The notes under the pieces: generated by a model
The model's database searches: none
The model's input: only the letters and a program-made list of their open reading frames with translations
What the model was told of the DNA's origin: nothing
In this document: one piece after another, positions 37,501 through 49,565 of the stretch
Position numbering within the stretch: position 1 is the stretch's first letter
Layout: each line of letters begins with the position of its first letter
Source: Ascidia mentula
Taxonomy: Eukaryota; Chordata; Ascidiacea; Phlebobranchia; Ascidiidae
NCBI GenBank assembly: GCA_947561715.1
Contig: OX387199.1
Span: 12,839,001 to 12,903,000, forward strand
Length of the DNA: 64,000 bases
Direction of reading: 5' to 3'
Position numbers and translations under genes: made by a program

Positions 37501-38560
37501 TTGATCAACGTCAATGCCAACCTCTCTTAATCGATCAATCACACTTGCTGTTTCAGAGAATCTGAAAACGTTTTTTTTTGCTGCACCTGATGAAGCGAGA
37601 TCAATCTCGCGAAAGCTCGTGCTATTAAAATGGTTTCATAGTCAGTCTCTAAAAAAAAAGATGTGCACAAGCAAGCATATAGTCATGTTTCAGAGAAGAA
37701 ACCTGTCTTAAAGACCTTGTAACAGCCTGACATCATTTCTGATGTTCTTCACATTTTCCGAGTCTGTCGAAAAAAATTGAACAAATCCGACAACAAAAAG
37801 TCGATGAGTATTTATTTATGTCAAAGATGTAGCTAAAATGTTTCTCAAACAAATTCAGGTCGAGTATCCGATCCCGCTTGTCATTTAAGCGTGCAACACT
37901 ACGCCAAATAAGTTTAAAATCCGACAACAAAAGGTCGATGAGTATTTATTTATGTCAAAGATGTAGCTAAAATGTTTCTCAAACAAATTCAGGTCGAGTA
38001 TCCGATCCCGCTTGTCATTTAAGCGTGCAACACTACGCCAAATAAGTTTACACTTGACATATTCCCCGGCAACCAGTTGGAAAACATTTATGTTGATCTT
38101 AAAATAAATTTCCAAATTAGGCAGGTCACCAGGAAAATTAATGTGATCCAAACCGACGTGTATACAAAACTGTTTACATAGTTTAATAGCCCTCGAGGAA
38201 ATACCGTTGTGTTTAAAGCACATAGACCGGAATTTCGCGAAACGTACCAGGGCAAATTGACCCCCTTTCCAATTAATGGACTTTGCATGTAGTAAACATA
38301 AAAGGTTATATTTAAAATTTCGTTAGGTTTCCAGGAGCTATCAGGTCGCAGAAGTCGCACACTTTCTAAGTCATCTTTGTCTTCTAGGCTTTCAAGAAAA
38401 GCAATCAAGTCGTCGCGTGTGCGGACAACATAAGGTGTGTCAAAAACTTAAAAATTGTTAGCACTCGAGTGAAAATAACATTGTTCCCCGGCTACATTTT
38501 CCATAGAAAAGCCAAAACTGGCATTGATCCCGAAGGCTCGATTGCCAAAGCGCAAAACTT
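34579..38560 (-). pseudogene. Protein-primed B-family DNA polymerase relic (Polinton/virus type)
   Basis: Nearly full-length PolB of the DNA_pol_B_2 kind, read in pieces on the minus strand. The N-terminal domain (37733-38408) has LNLFEKHFSYIFD and a CxxC. Exonuclease I is FDFES near 37456-37470. The following block has VSICSNVPGYTSPRCIVS. Exonuclease II/III is near 36740-37100 (KYDLNLAKG, FLVWYNNRDVVPF). The palm includes FDCNALYFWGL (36110-36739), KILLATPLLRWYL (35434-35871), and a YGK motif after an intron at about 35300-35450. Motif C at 34873-35313 reads MDTLS, so the second catalytic Asp is lost. The C-terminus is at 34579-34848. Breaks include frameshifts near 34870 and 35320, a stop after the exonuclease I block, and a 134-bp duplication near 37783. 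It is an inactive copy of a replication enzyme from an old virus-like element. Confidence 0.88.
37783..38050. repeat. 134-bp tandem duplication inside the PolB relic
   Basis: 37783-37916 is repeated at 37917-38050 with a single-base difference near 37798/37932 (AAAAAG versus AAAAGG). Because 134 is not a multiple of 3, the duplication shifts the PolB frame. Near-identity means it happened recently, after or as the gene died. Confidence 0.93.
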
Positions 38561-38579
38561 TATCGGCAATACTACTTAA

Positions 38580-39600
38580 ATTTGAAGACGTGCGCGGAAG
38601 TTGAAGACGCTTGTCACTTTACCGATTCTTCGGTGTGTTTGAATGGCTCTGATGTTTCGAGCGATGGGTCTATTTCGCTCATTTTCCTGTCGTCGTTGTT
38701 GGGCTTCACCTCTACTTCCCCTACACAAAAAGTGATAATAATGCTGGGTCCAAGGGCAACCATGTCTGAGAACTTACCAACCTCTTTGAATAAGAGAGGA
38801 CGGGCTAGAAGAATTCGTTTCTGCTTCCTTGCAAAAATTTTCTCTTTCTAATTCTTGAGAAGGTGTGTACTGTGTCCATAGTAAGTCCAAATCAACTGCT
38901 GCCTCGAGTCTAATTTCGCTGCAAACAAACATATCAGGTCATAGTTATCAAAAAATTAAACACACAAAACGTTACAAACCTTTCAATGCAACTAACACTA
39001 TCGTCACCGCCGGTGGGTGCCATAGCGTCATTTCTACTCGGGGCAATTCGATTTATTTGCTCTCGCGAAGCACCCGGCGACTTAACGACCCGACTCTGCA
39101 GTTTTTCGGCTCGTGGACAAGCTCTAATATCTGCCTCCGTCGACGTCTGCAGTTTTTCTGAATTACAAATATACTTTGCAAGCATTTATTCTAATATTAT
39201 AATTTATTTAGTTAAAGGATATTAACGCATTCAACAAACCTTTCATCACCTTCGACGGCCACTGGCCCCAACACGTCTACGCCACTGAAATCATTTCGAT
39301 TATCCTCCCCTTGAATAGAATTTGCGCGTTCATTGACCGCTTCTCCATCCTTGCAATTTTTTTTACTCTCAGTTCTTGTGAAGCTGTGTACTGTGGCAAA
39401 GGTGGGTCCGAATCAACTGCTGGGTGGGCCCTTGTTTCGCTACAAACAAATATTTCAGGTTATGGTCGCCAAAACATTAAACAGACAAAAGCTCACAAGC
39501 CTTTGAACGCAACTAACATTATCATTACCCCCGGTGGCCGCCATTGCGCAATTAGCTTCGATAACGCCACTATCAATGTCTGCAGGTGTTTCAGAGTCTT
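38580..39600 (-). pseudogene. Duplicated exon-like module upstream of PolB
   Basis: Two diverged copies of a module of about 520 bp lie in tandem: about 38850-39200 and about 39370-39600. Both hold a minus-strand segment with a TGG(D/N)D(S/N)VSC(I/V) block before a possible donor, and an acidic segment containing AVD and Q(Y)T(P/A)SQEL after a TTTG(C)AG acceptor. The right copy is cut at about 39600, where BEL/Pao integrase sequence begins. The module may be 5' exons of the PolB element. I recognise no domain. Confidence 0.5.
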
Positions 39601-40870
39601 TTTTTTCAGCGAGGCCATGTTGCGGTCGCCGACAGACTCTTTCATGATGGGCAAGGATTAATAGGTCAGTCAAATGCGAAGAATGGGGCATGATTGCAGG
39701 ATGTCTTGCGTGAAAACTAAACGGCGCTTTGTCTAAACGTCCACCAACACGGAACACTTGATCAACCAGGACAGGGTTTAACTTGTACACAGAACGACTT
39801 TTTATTGCATGCAACGCTGATACGAAAAGTTTAATGTAGGTTAGAATCATTGTTGAAACTGCACGAATGCATTCGTTTAAATGATTAAAATCAACTTTAA
39901 GCATTTGGTGCAGCAGTCGAGGTTATTCTTTCAGTGCCAATAAAAGGCTGTATGATAGGATCAGTTCCAATCCAGCACATGTTTTGTTTAAATTTATTGC
40001 GTTTGAAGAGATGGAGACCAACATTAGTTTCGGTTTATTCGGCCGAATTTGTTTGCCGAATAAAAAAAAAGCTGTTTCGGTGCATCACTAACATTTCCTT
40101 CGATGTACCAAAAACGTCTTAAATCTCATCCACCAGACCACGGCCTTCTTTAATCAATGTAGTCACGATTGACGTTCAATGATTCGATTCATGGGGTGCT
40201 TCGACTGATGTACGTCAACAGTACAGGAGGCGGCAGCCTTCCCCATCGGATGAAATTCCTCAGGAACATCGGCAGCATTTGGCGGTTGCGACGGCCAGTT
40301 GGTGTTTGGCTCCAGGAGAAACATTGGGCCTTTTAACCAGCGACTCGAATTGACAAGGGCATCAGCAGGTAGACTTCTTGAGGCATTATCTGCGGGATTT
40401 AATTTTGTAGGAACGTGTTTCCAATTCCTAATGTCGGTCAGTCGCTCAATGTCTGCCAGGCGATTGGCGACAAAAACTGGAAACCGTTTGGTTGCATTTC
40501 GAATGCTTAACAGAACAGCAGTGGAATCACTCCAAAAAACTGAACTTTCAATGGGTAAGTCTAGTTCCTTTCTCATGAGGCGATCCAACCTCGCAGCGAG
40601 CACAGCAGCGGTGAGCTCCAGTCGAGGGACCGTCTTCGTGTTCAACGGGGCAAGTCGGGATTTTCCAATCAGAAAAGAACTCATCACTGTCCTGTGATCG
40701 TCTTCGATGCGAAGATATGACACGGCGCCATATGCATTCTTAGATGTGTCAGCGAAATCATGCAGTTGATACTTCAATGGAAGTTTCAGTTCCGAAGAGA
40801 CCTGAAGCATCGCGGAACGACAACATTGCTTAAGTGAGGCAACTCAGCAAGCCACCTCTTCCACCTATCC
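39600..40870 (-). pseudogene. BEL/Pao RNase H and integrase fragment, second family
   Basis: Minus strand. 40163-40810 encodes a Pao RNase H region: HDFADTSKNAYGAVSYL (first Asp), TVPRLELTAAVLAARL, VFWSDSTAVL, and WKHVPTKLNPADNASR. The next block (39600-39904) has the integrase zinc-binding N-terminus: VFRVGGRLDKAPFSFHARHP and LTDLLILAHHE. The link between them (39905-40162) is out of frame and decayed, and the integrase core is absent. The sequence differs from the 44-59 kb element, so this is a second BEL/Pao family. Confidence 0.87.
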
Positions 40871-41182
40871 ACAAGGCAGAAAAATACTAATTATTCATAC
40901 TTGGCATTTAGTTTTGAAGGAAGGGTGTCCCGTTTGTGACCATTGTTTGCTGGACAGTGACTGTGACAGTAACACACAATCAGGTGGCAGCAACGAAACA
41001 ACAGATTTGTTACTTGTACAGGTTGAGGAAGGTTTAGACTTTAGAGGATGATGTGATGGTATGAGCTGTAAATCATTTTATATTAACTATATATATATAT
41101 ATTGATTTCCACTAAAGATAAAAATACTTTATTTATGGGCTGCATTTAACTCACAAAAAAAAAAATAAATGACTGGCAAAAA

Positions 41183-42700
41183 ATGTTTTTTACGTACCAA
41201 ATCATGAACACAAACAAGCAACCACAAGGAAGACGATTTCACCCAGATTTAATCCGATGGGCTATAGAATTTTATGCACGCTCTCCAAGTGCACATGAAC
41301 ACCTCACTAAAACTGACACTTTTTTGATTGGAAAACCACATACACTGCCCCAAATCCATTTGCACCAGAACGGCCGGTATATCTTTGCTCTGACCCTTCC
41401 CATTTATTGAAGGTAAGTACTAAAATACAAATAAAAAAGATATAGAAACTAATAGTAAAAAAATCCGCAACATACTTCCAGACAACGCATTATTTTCATC
41501 AAAATCTACTGGATCCAGGTATATGAACAGAAGAGGGAAAGATATACTATGGAATCATGTTGTATGTCTGTATAAGCAAGATGCTGTATCAGCTTCTCTC
41601 AGCAGAACACTTTTAACAAAAAATCACATTGAGTTAAACTGCTACAACAAAGTATGAATTTGTTGGTTAACTTTACACACAATTGAGCAAACACAGTAAG
41701 TCTATTCCAGATGAAAGTTAACCTTGCACGTGACACACTAAGCTGGAATGTAGGCCAATGCCTTAAATCCATTCCTGGTGCTGAGGGAACCAGTGAATAC
41801 GTTTTTCTGTTTGCAAAGTATATATATATTTTGTGAAGTAAAAAAATAGTTACACAGGAAGTGCTTCAATGCAGGTGGTTTGACATTATGAACTGTGGAA
41901 TTACAAACAGGGCTGCCAGATGGTCAAAACACTTGACGGATTTTTTTTTCTCTTACGGCCAAATCACTTTTTTGATTTTTTTTTTCTCTTACGGCCAAAA
42001 TTCGACCAAATCACGTTATAAGTTTGATGATTTCTATAAAAACGACTATTTTGCCGGAAATAAATTCGTAAATCGTATGTTTGAAACACTGTTATCTATA
42101 TGCTTATCAGTGGTTTTAAAACCGGTTATGTTGCTAAAGCATTACGATTGCAGCATAATTCTTTGCCAACTCAGTCAAGATTAGTTTATGACGTAACAAT
42201 TTTTCGGAGACATATTTATGACAACACAATCGTCCACAAATCTATTGATAACCTGAAACCAGCAATGCCTTTTGTGGATTTATATAGTACCAAGTGAAAT
42301 TCGGCCAAATATCTGCCTTACGGCCAAACGATTTTTTCGCGGCCAGGCCGATTTTCAAACGGCCAAATTTCTGGAATTTGGCCGTGAAGACGGCCAAATG
42401 GCAACCCTGATTACAAACCCAGTTAAATCAAAAGACGATGAAAGATTGTGGTGGTTGGAAGAAAAGTTTATACCATACCTAACTGATTGAAAGGTAAAAA
42501 ACATCACACCTGACAAAGCAAAAAGTCTGTAACAAAAATAACTTGCTTTGTTTTTTAGGATGAGGTTCAATCTCATTACAAAAATGAGGAAAAAAGACTT
42601 ATGCCATACCAAACTCTTGAGGGATTGGTATTTACAACAAAAAATTATGTTTTTTTAGCAAGCGCTTACTGGGGCACATGGACTATGTTTGTTTAAAAAC
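41183..42700 (+). pseudogene. P-element-like (THAP9-type) transposase, split by a MITE
   Basis: Pieces of a P-superfamily transposase follow in order on the plus strand. They are GRRFHPDLIRWAIEFYARSP (about 41228-41290), then ILWNHVVCLYKQD, then an MKVNLARDTLSWNVGQCLKS block (about 41712-41770), then FDIMNCGIT (about 41880-41905). After the MITE come DDERLWWLEEKFIPYL (about 42430-42480) and LMPYQTLEGLVF (about 42600-42640). These resemble the conserved middle of P-element/THAP9 transposases. Short introns with GTAAGT donors appear to separate some blocks (for example at 41413). I see no THAP finger and no terminal repeats, and stops lie between blocks. The hAT-type insertion at 41908-42409 breaks the coding sequence. 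Confidence 0.68.
41908..42409. mobile_element. 502-bp hAT-type MITE
   Basis: Flanked by a perfect 8-bp direct repeat ATTACAAA (41900-41907 and 42410-42417). The ends are CAGGGCTGCCA and, inverted, CAGGGTTGCCA. Eight-bp duplications with CAGGG ends are characteristic of the hAT superfamily. It has no coding capacity. The interior is rich in ACGGCCAAA motifs in both orientations. Confidence 0.92.
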
Positions 42701-43483
42701 ACTAAAACCTCTAATAGGGTTTGATCATTTGTATGTGTGGATATGTATCAAAAACTAAGTGACCAAACAAAATTAGTAGATTGTGGTATTAAACTCTACT
42801 TAATCTGTCTTCCTTGACTAAATTTGTATGTCCAAATTATCACATACTATTTTGCCAGAACAAGACAGAAGTAAAAAAAATTCAGACAATCTAAAGGATT
42901 CTCAGATGAAGAAACAAGATTTTTGTACCAATCTCCAGAAATTTATATCATTTGAATTATGTCTCTGCCACACAAAAAGTAAACAGGATACTTTGTATGT
43001 AAAATTGCAAAGGAAATACTCATTTCATGCTAGCATCAGAATATATTTTAACAACATGAAACCCAAAGCTTCTATGAAAAAGACATTTTTGAATCTAAGT
43101 TAACAGGCACATTTTGTATTGCTTATTTTTTATTTAGTTTTGTTTCTCCACACTGTGAATTTTGTAAACAACAACCTAAAAGAATTCATAAATATGTTTA
43201 TGTATGGCAAATACACACAAGATTACATCTACACAACAAACTGACTCGCATAGAAAAAACTGTAGGTAATTATGAAACATATCATATTACATAAATATAT
43301 TCTTTAAGTTTTTCAAAATATTTTTGTCTGTGGTAGGCTACTTAACTTCACCAGTTTCACAAACATTATTTCAGAGCAAGCAGCCCCAAAGCATTTCGAC
43401 CTTTGGTCATCTGATCATGTATATTATTTGCATAATTCCTTGTAGTTAGGAAATGAATCTTGCATGAAAATCACAATACCTAA
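42701..43483. other. AT-rich sequence without a recognised gene
   Basis: May contain the decayed C-terminal part of the P-like transposase (a short SPVSQTLFQSKQPQ-type stretch near 43350), but nothing that I can defend. No repeat structure seen. Confidence 0.35.
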
Positions 43484-44088
43484 TGTAACGTGCTTTTTCA
43501 ACGGATCGGCGGCGTTACACGCTACACAGCAGTTTTGGCCTTTATCCCAAATGTGTTAAAAACGCGTCCCAGTTCTCCTAGGTAGTGGCCAAGCCCGCAG
43601 AACACAACAGACACTTGTATTCAATACAACGAAAATGACCAGCACAACACCAACGAAACAGGAACGGTTTCTATAAACAAAAAGAAACACAATTGTACAT
43701 ACGGTTTGCAAACATTCTAGTACACTTACCAAACTGTTTTGCGACCGATCTATCAGCAGCCACAGGCTGCCCGTTGCGAAATCACATTCACAAGCTGCAT
43801 CAATCGGATGCCGGCAAAACTTCCAAACGTCACACAGTTTTTAGGGATAAACACAGTTATCAGACGTAAACATTGTCCACGCCTTATTCAAGTAGAATCC
43901 TTATTCAAATAGAATCAGGTTAAAGCACATGACAAAAAAAACTGGCAACACAAGTACAAGCAAACCTAACCACGCGGTCTGCACGCGCAGAGCTACTGCG
44001 CAGCCTTTGTTATGAGTGTTGCGTCAAACATAGAAAGCATAACAAAAGCAGTAACGAAAAGAACCAAATTTTGGTTTGGGAATCTACA
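43484..44088 (-). repeat. LTR in inverted orientation (605 bp)
   Basis: Reverse complement of the BEL/Pao LTR: it begins TGTAACGTGC and ends TTTGGGAATCTACA. It is about 145 bp longer than the LTR at 58656-59115, with extra sequence in its middle, so it is another subtype. It is flanked by CCTAA on the left (43479-43483) and by TTAGG on the right (44089-44093). Confidence 0.9.
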
Positions 44089-44183
44089 TTAGGTGTATTG
44101 CTTTTCGTTATTTCTTTTGTTATGCTTTCTATGTTTGGCATTTACTTAACAAAGTCATTTGTTACAACCGTTTTGCCGCATTA

Positions 44184-44225
<42 letters not shown>

Positions 44226-44312
44226 AGAAGAAGAAGCGATTTGCTTTCTTCCTTTTCAAAACATCAAGTCTTTCGTGACCCGACTTCTCTACGTAAGTGT
44301 GCTAAACGCCAC
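44089..44312 (+). repeat. LTR/leader remnant and half MITE
   Basis: 44098-44153 matches the start of a plus-strand LTR (CTTTTCGTTA to TTTACTTAACAAAG). It jumps to a leader-like stretch (TTGTTACAACCGTTTT) and then to the right end of the MITE described at 10931-11463, ending CTACGTAAGTGTGCTAAAC at 44312. The left MITE end and the gag start are missing. The 5' LTR of the following element has thus been deleted and rearranged. Confidence 0.8.
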
Positions 44313-46050
44313 GATGCCGGGAAGTGTGTCTCGATAAAGGGATTGTGTTCGAGGCAAGAACGAATTTGACACTCGCGTCAGGCAGTGGCTGCGAGACATT
44401 TCAACACCGGTGCCTGTCTCGGAAGCTGGTAGCCGTTCACCGCCCGCAAGTAGAACGTCGAAACGATGTGAATCCACTATTCACACTGGGAGCGTAAGAT
44501 CTTCTAGGAGCTCGACATACAGTGTTAAGTTAAGGGAAAGTCGTGTGAAGCTAAATCTTGCTCGTTTAGTACGCGAGCAAGATGAAGAACGAAAAGCAGA
44601 GGAATTAAAACAAGCCGAGTTCACTCTTAAACGAGAACTAGAAAAAAGAAAATTGGAAGCTGAACGAGAACTAGAAAAAAGAAAATTGGAAGCTGAACGA
44701 GAACTAGATAAAAGAAAATTGGACGCTGAAATCGCTGATCGCGAATCTCAACGGAAGTTAGAATTAGCAGAAGCCGATCTGAACGCATGGGAAGAAGTTG
44801 GGAGTGTTTGTTCGTTAAAATACGAACCCCGAAAAGACACAGTATGTCCCAAGAATCCTGAAGAATTAGTGATCGAAGATCCTAAACCAAATGAAATAAA
44901 GCTCAAGGAATTCGAACGTCCTAGTCGCCAAAAGGTACCACGTGATAACATTTACTTGCCACATAACGGACATACCTATACGACACAGTTTAGACCTCGT
45001 TATACGGAGGTTGGGGAACGTTTTCTGCCAAAACCACAAATAACAAAGTTTGATGGCGAACCTATGGACTATTGGTCATTTGCAAATCGGTACAAAATTC
45101 ATATTGCTAGCAGATTGGACTGTGATGATTTAAGACTTACATACTTGCTGCAACATTGCACGCCGAGTGTCAATGAAAAGCTGAGGCGCTATACGTCATC
45201 CTCAAACCCTGCAATCAGCTACGAACTTGCTTGGAAAGAATTGTACGAACGCTATGGTCAACCACATATCATCGCTCGTTGCTGCGAGAGGAAGTCACAA
45301 GAAAGTCCGAAGATTGGACGAAACGACCCCGACGGTTTGGAAAAGTTGGCCGTCCTCCTTAAGAGATGCTGCGTATCATTGGAGGAAATCACTGGTATGT
45401 CTACTGTTGATTCCGTCGGTTTTATTGTTGCTTTTGCTAGCAAGCTACCTGTGGAATGGCAGTGTAAATGGGTTTCTGTATCTTTTGCATTGCAAAGGGA
45501 AACAGGTAGAGTCGCGCGTTTCGCGGATTTTGCGAATTTCGTTGTAAAGCGGAGTGAGGAAGCCAACTCGATATATGGGAAAGGTCTCTTTCCTTCAGGC
45601 CCTGAAAGAATCTAGGTATCAAACGACAAAAGGCGACGTCATTCAACGCCATTGCTTCTACTAGTGCACAGAAATCGGTGCAGAACGAACAACAGTCAAC
45701 ACAACGAAAAAAAACGTGTCCTTTTTGTGCAAAGCCGCATGACCTCGACGTCTGCTATGCGTTTAAACGAAAATCGCATCGCGAGCGACGACAATTGGTG
45801 AGAGCGAAAGGTTTGTGTTTCCGGTGTCTTGAAGTGGGACACATGGTTGTCGATTGTAGCAGTGGGACAGTTTGCCATGAGGAAGGTTGTGGAAGTGCAT
45901 ACCATCATGTGCTACTGCACAATCTGGCGAGACCTCGACCGACCGACGCATCTTCGGAGGACAAAAATGGAAATGACTCGGCGTCTTTGACGCAGGGTAG
46001 TTGCTTGAATATCGTGGGCTGTCATGGTAACTACTCATTGTCCGCTTGGT
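44313..46050 (+). pseudogene. BEL/Pao gag (copy 2)
   Basis: Best-preserved gag in the window; it lacks the first about 60 codons, replaced by the MITE end. An early TAA lies at about 44335. After that a long frame (44410-45615) holds a charged coiled-coil-like region with three tandem copies of a REL(E/D)KRKLEAE unit, then YWSFANRYKIHIASRLD and the C-terminal capsid-like helices. A one-base deletion near 45600 shifts the frame. The next frame carries three zinc-binding motifs (CPFCAKPHDLDVC, CFRCLEVGHMVVDC and a CHEEGCGS...HHVLLH set). These would package the element's RNA. Gag and pol probably formed one long frame originally. Confidence 0.93.
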
Positions 46051-46724
46051 TAGACATTGTTCCTGTTGGAGTCCGCGTCGGGGACAAGGAAATTGAAACA
46101 TATGCTCTGCTGGACACTGGTTCAGACAAAACCTGTGAGAAGCGGCTGTTCAACATGTTGGATGTTGAGGTAGAAGGCGAACCAGTTCGTATGCAGCTCG
46201 GGTCGATCAATGGTGCAAAGGAGCTGAACACCGTGAAAATCTCCATGTCAGTACTGCCCTTGGTGGGAGGAGAGGAGTTCAATTTACCGGAAGTGACGCT
46301 ACTTGACGAAATCCCTGTCCCGCCTGAGCATGTCCCAAAGTTTGGAACACCTGTTCGTCCCAAGCATCAGAAGGGAGTACATTTACCGCAAATCAAAGGT
46401 GGGCCTGTCACATTACTTATTGGTACAGACAACTACTTAGTTCATCGATGTTTGGAGAGTCGGTTCTCTCCTGATCCGGAGTACCCGGACGCTGTCAAAA
46501 CGCCTCTAGGTTGGTTGCTAAGAGGTTATGCTCCACAGAAAACCTCCAGGGGCTGTAGTTTTCTGTTGCAAGGAATTGAACGTTTCAATTCCTTTAATAA
46601 CATCGATGACGTCATCGTGACCGATGATGGTGAAACTTACCCCATGCGAAGTGGTGATTTGAGGGATGCCGAATCCTTCCTCCAGTGGCTCCGGAGCAAC
46701 AAGGAAGCAATGGAGTTGGATTGA
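46051..46724 (+). pseudogene. BEL/Pao aspartic protease region (A17 family)
   Basis: In the same frame as the zinc knuckles. It contains ALLDTGSDKT with the catalytic DTG, then a glycine-rich core and a TPLGWLLRGYAP block. This enzyme processes the polyprotein. The frame breaks near 46715, where RT continues in another frame. Confidence 0.9.
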
Positions 46725-49369
46725 AGTTTTCAGCAGAAGACGTCATTGCATATGACATCTTGGGCAAGCAAGTGGAACACAAAGATGGACATTACCAGTT
46801 ACCGCTGTTGAGGCGAAATTCGGCAGATGTTCTTCCCAACACTTTGAAATTGGCACAGAAACGACTGTCTGGTCTTAGAAAGCGTTTGTCACGTAATGCA
46901 AGTTTAAGTCAAAAGTATGTTCAGCAGATGCAAATCCTTTTGGAAAAGGGTTATGCCGAACGGGTATCAGAAGAAGAAATTAGTACTGATGGTCGGAAGT
47001 GGTACCTTCCTCACCACCCCGTGGTAAACCCAAAGAAGCCGGATAAGCTTCGAATCATTTTTGACTGTGCCGCAAACGTTAACTCTATCAACGATCACTT
47101 GATGAAAGGACCAGACTTACTGAACTCGTTAGTTGAAGTGCATCTGAGATTCCGCAAAGAAGCCGTGGCTTTGGTTGCGGACATAGAAGCCATGTTCCAT
47201 CAAGTACGCGTCACGCAGCAGGATCGTGACGCCTTCAGATTCTTGTGGCGGCCAGGAGGCGACACACTGAAGGATCCTGTGCCTCACCGAATGACTGTTC
47301 ATTTATTTGGCGCGAATCGTCCCCAAGCTGCGCCACATTCTGCCTTCGTGAAACCCCACGTGAATTTGGGAAGTTTTTTTATCCTCGTGTTGCCGAGGTT
47401 GTGAGAAAAAACTTTTATGTGGACGATTGTTTATTATCCATCCCCACAGAAGCAATGGGAATTAAAATGGTGGAAAATTTCAGAAGTTTACTGTCCATGG
47501 GAGGTTTCAGGCTGACAAAATGCTTGTCATCGAGTGATGCTGTAATGACCTCTGTCCCTAGCGGAGAAAGGCCCAAATCAATCCAGAACATTCCGCTTGG
47601 CGGAGAGGTACAGGAACGTGTTCTGGAAATCAGCTGGCGTCTTCCGGAGGACGAGTTTGGATTTAATGTCGTCCTGCCGGACAAACCGATTACGCGACGT
47701 GGAATGCTCTCTATGACAAACTCCCTGTTTGGCCCCCTTGGACTCGTTGCACCCGTGGTCCTAGAAGCCAGATTGATCTACAGGGACGTGTGTCAACAGA
47801 AGATTGGATGGGACGATGTTGTGCCGACCACGGATCAAGCCAGGTGGCGAAAGTGGCGAGAAAGCCTCTGTAACCTTTGTAAGTTAAGAATACCTCGTTT
47901 TTATCGAATGACCACCAATGCGTCCAAAGTACAGTTATATGTTTTTGCTGACGCTTCGTCAGAAGCACGAGGTTGTGCTTGTTACCTGAGGTCAGTAGAT
48001 GACCGCTCGAACGTTACGTGCTCTCTGGTAATGGGAAAATCACTGCTTTTCGGTTCAGGAAGGCAAACCATACCACGACTGGAACTGGAGGCTGCTTTGG
48101 ATGCAGTAAAAATGTCACGAACAGTGAAGGAGGAACTTCATTTAGAAGACTGTCCTTGTCTGTTTTGGATAGACTCATTCATTGTGCTGCAGAGTTTGCA
48201 CGCCGACATCAAGAACTTTCCTATATTTTCGCGAAATCGAATTACACAGATTTTGAATCACTCATGTGTCCATAATTGGATGCACGTACCAACCGACGAG
48301 AACCCGGCTGATGCAGAGTCTCGCGGTGTTACTGCCAATGCACTGTGCAGTGGAGTGTGGTTAACCGGACCTGAGTTCCTGCGAAAGACACCCGACCAGT
48401 GGCCAATTCGTTCCACCAAGAAACCAACTACTGCTGAGGTCTACAAAAGCTTTGACTTGGAAAGAATCAAAGCGGATGTTTTCCTCACAACGCTCGAAGA
48501 AAAAGGTACTGATCGTTTAATTGGCTATTTTTCGTCACTACATCGTTTGAAGTTGGCAACTGCATGGTTGCTCCGGTTTAAACGCTACTTGTACTGTAAA
48601 GCTAAAAAGAAAGAGTTGACCGTGTCACACTCGCCTATATCCGTTGACGAATTAACAATTGCTGAGTCAGAACTCGCCAAGTTTGTGCAGCGTCAGCACT
48701 TTGCTGATTGGCTTGCATCGCTACCCACGGGTAAACTGCTGCCAAAATCTGCGCTCTATAGGCTCGACCCTATATTGAAGGACGACATACTTCGTGTTGG
48801 CGGCAGATTCGACAACGCGAGGTTGGGCTACGAAACAAGGCATCCGGCGATTCTGCCCAATGATTGTCGCCTAACGGAATTAATTGCCCAAGAAGTGCAC
48901 GCCCAAGGTGCGGGACATGCTGGTATCAACTACACATTGAGTTTGTTGTGCCAGCGTTACTGGATAGTGAACGCCCGAGCGACTGTTCGTCGGGTTATAC
49001 GCCATTGCTTGTTTTGCTGACGAAGAAATGCCAAGCCAGGGCAGCAGCTGATGGCTGACCTGCCTCCGTCCAGATTGCAGGTTGACGAACCACCATTCTC
49101 ACACGTCGGTGTGGACTATTTCGGACCTTTGCTGATCAGACAACGCAGATGCGAAATTAAAGGTACGGATGTGTGTTTACGTGTATGACGACACGTGCTG
49201 TTCATTTATAAGTTACTGCCGACCTAACTACAGACGCCTTTTTGAATGTCTTGAGGCGATTTCTTGCACGACGTGGTCCAATATCACACATTTACTCGGA
49301 TAACGGAACCAATTTCGTCGGTGCTAACCGCGTTATGAAGGAAGACGTGGAAAAATGGAACCAAAATCA
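46725..49369 (+). pseudogene. BEL/Pao RT, RNase H and integrase (5' part)
   Basis: RT starts in the frame from 46725: HHPVVNPKKPDKLRIIFDCA, then VALVADIEAMFHQVRV with the first catalytic Asp. A frameshift near 47330 separates it from NFYVDDCLLS with the YVDD pair. RNase H follows (YVFADASSEARGCACYL, TIPRLELEAALDAV, WMHVPTDENPADAESR). The integrase zinc finger is LRVGGRFDNARLGYETRHP with HAQGAGHAG and RRVIRHCLFC. A TGA at 49018 interrupts it, then the core resumes ([10 protein letters not shown] with the first Asp), breaks near 49160, has a TAA at about 49208, and reaches IYSDNGTNFVGA with the second Asp. It is cut at 49369 by the inserted RNR-carrying element and continues at 57998. Multiple lesions show the copy is dead. 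Confidence 0.94.
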
Positions 49370-49375
49370 GATCTG

Positions 49376-49565
49376 AGTAGTGTCTATCACAAATCATGCT
49401 CTACGGGTAATTAGAGGATGAAAGAGGATGAGGATGAAAGTGGATAAGGCTGAAAGAGGATGAGGATGAAAGAAGATGAGGATGAAAGAGGATGAGGCCA
49501 AGTTGAGCCAAGTGCAAGATCAGAGTGTTGAGCCGAGTAATCTGCTATTGTACGACCCTGTGAGC
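49376..49565. repeat. Left terminal repeat with GAGGATGAAA minisatellite
   Basis: After about 45 bp of unique terminal sequence comes a run of degenerate GAGGATGAAAGAGGATGAGG units (49412-49500), then GTGTTGAGCCGAGTAATCTG, then 21 consecutive G (49566-49586). The right end has the mirror image, with a longer minisatellite and 12 C at 57784-57795. Confidence 0.93.

Noticed and set aside
44166..44230. Possible structured RNA at the GT/GA run
   Set aside because: A simple microsatellite belonging to the half MITE.
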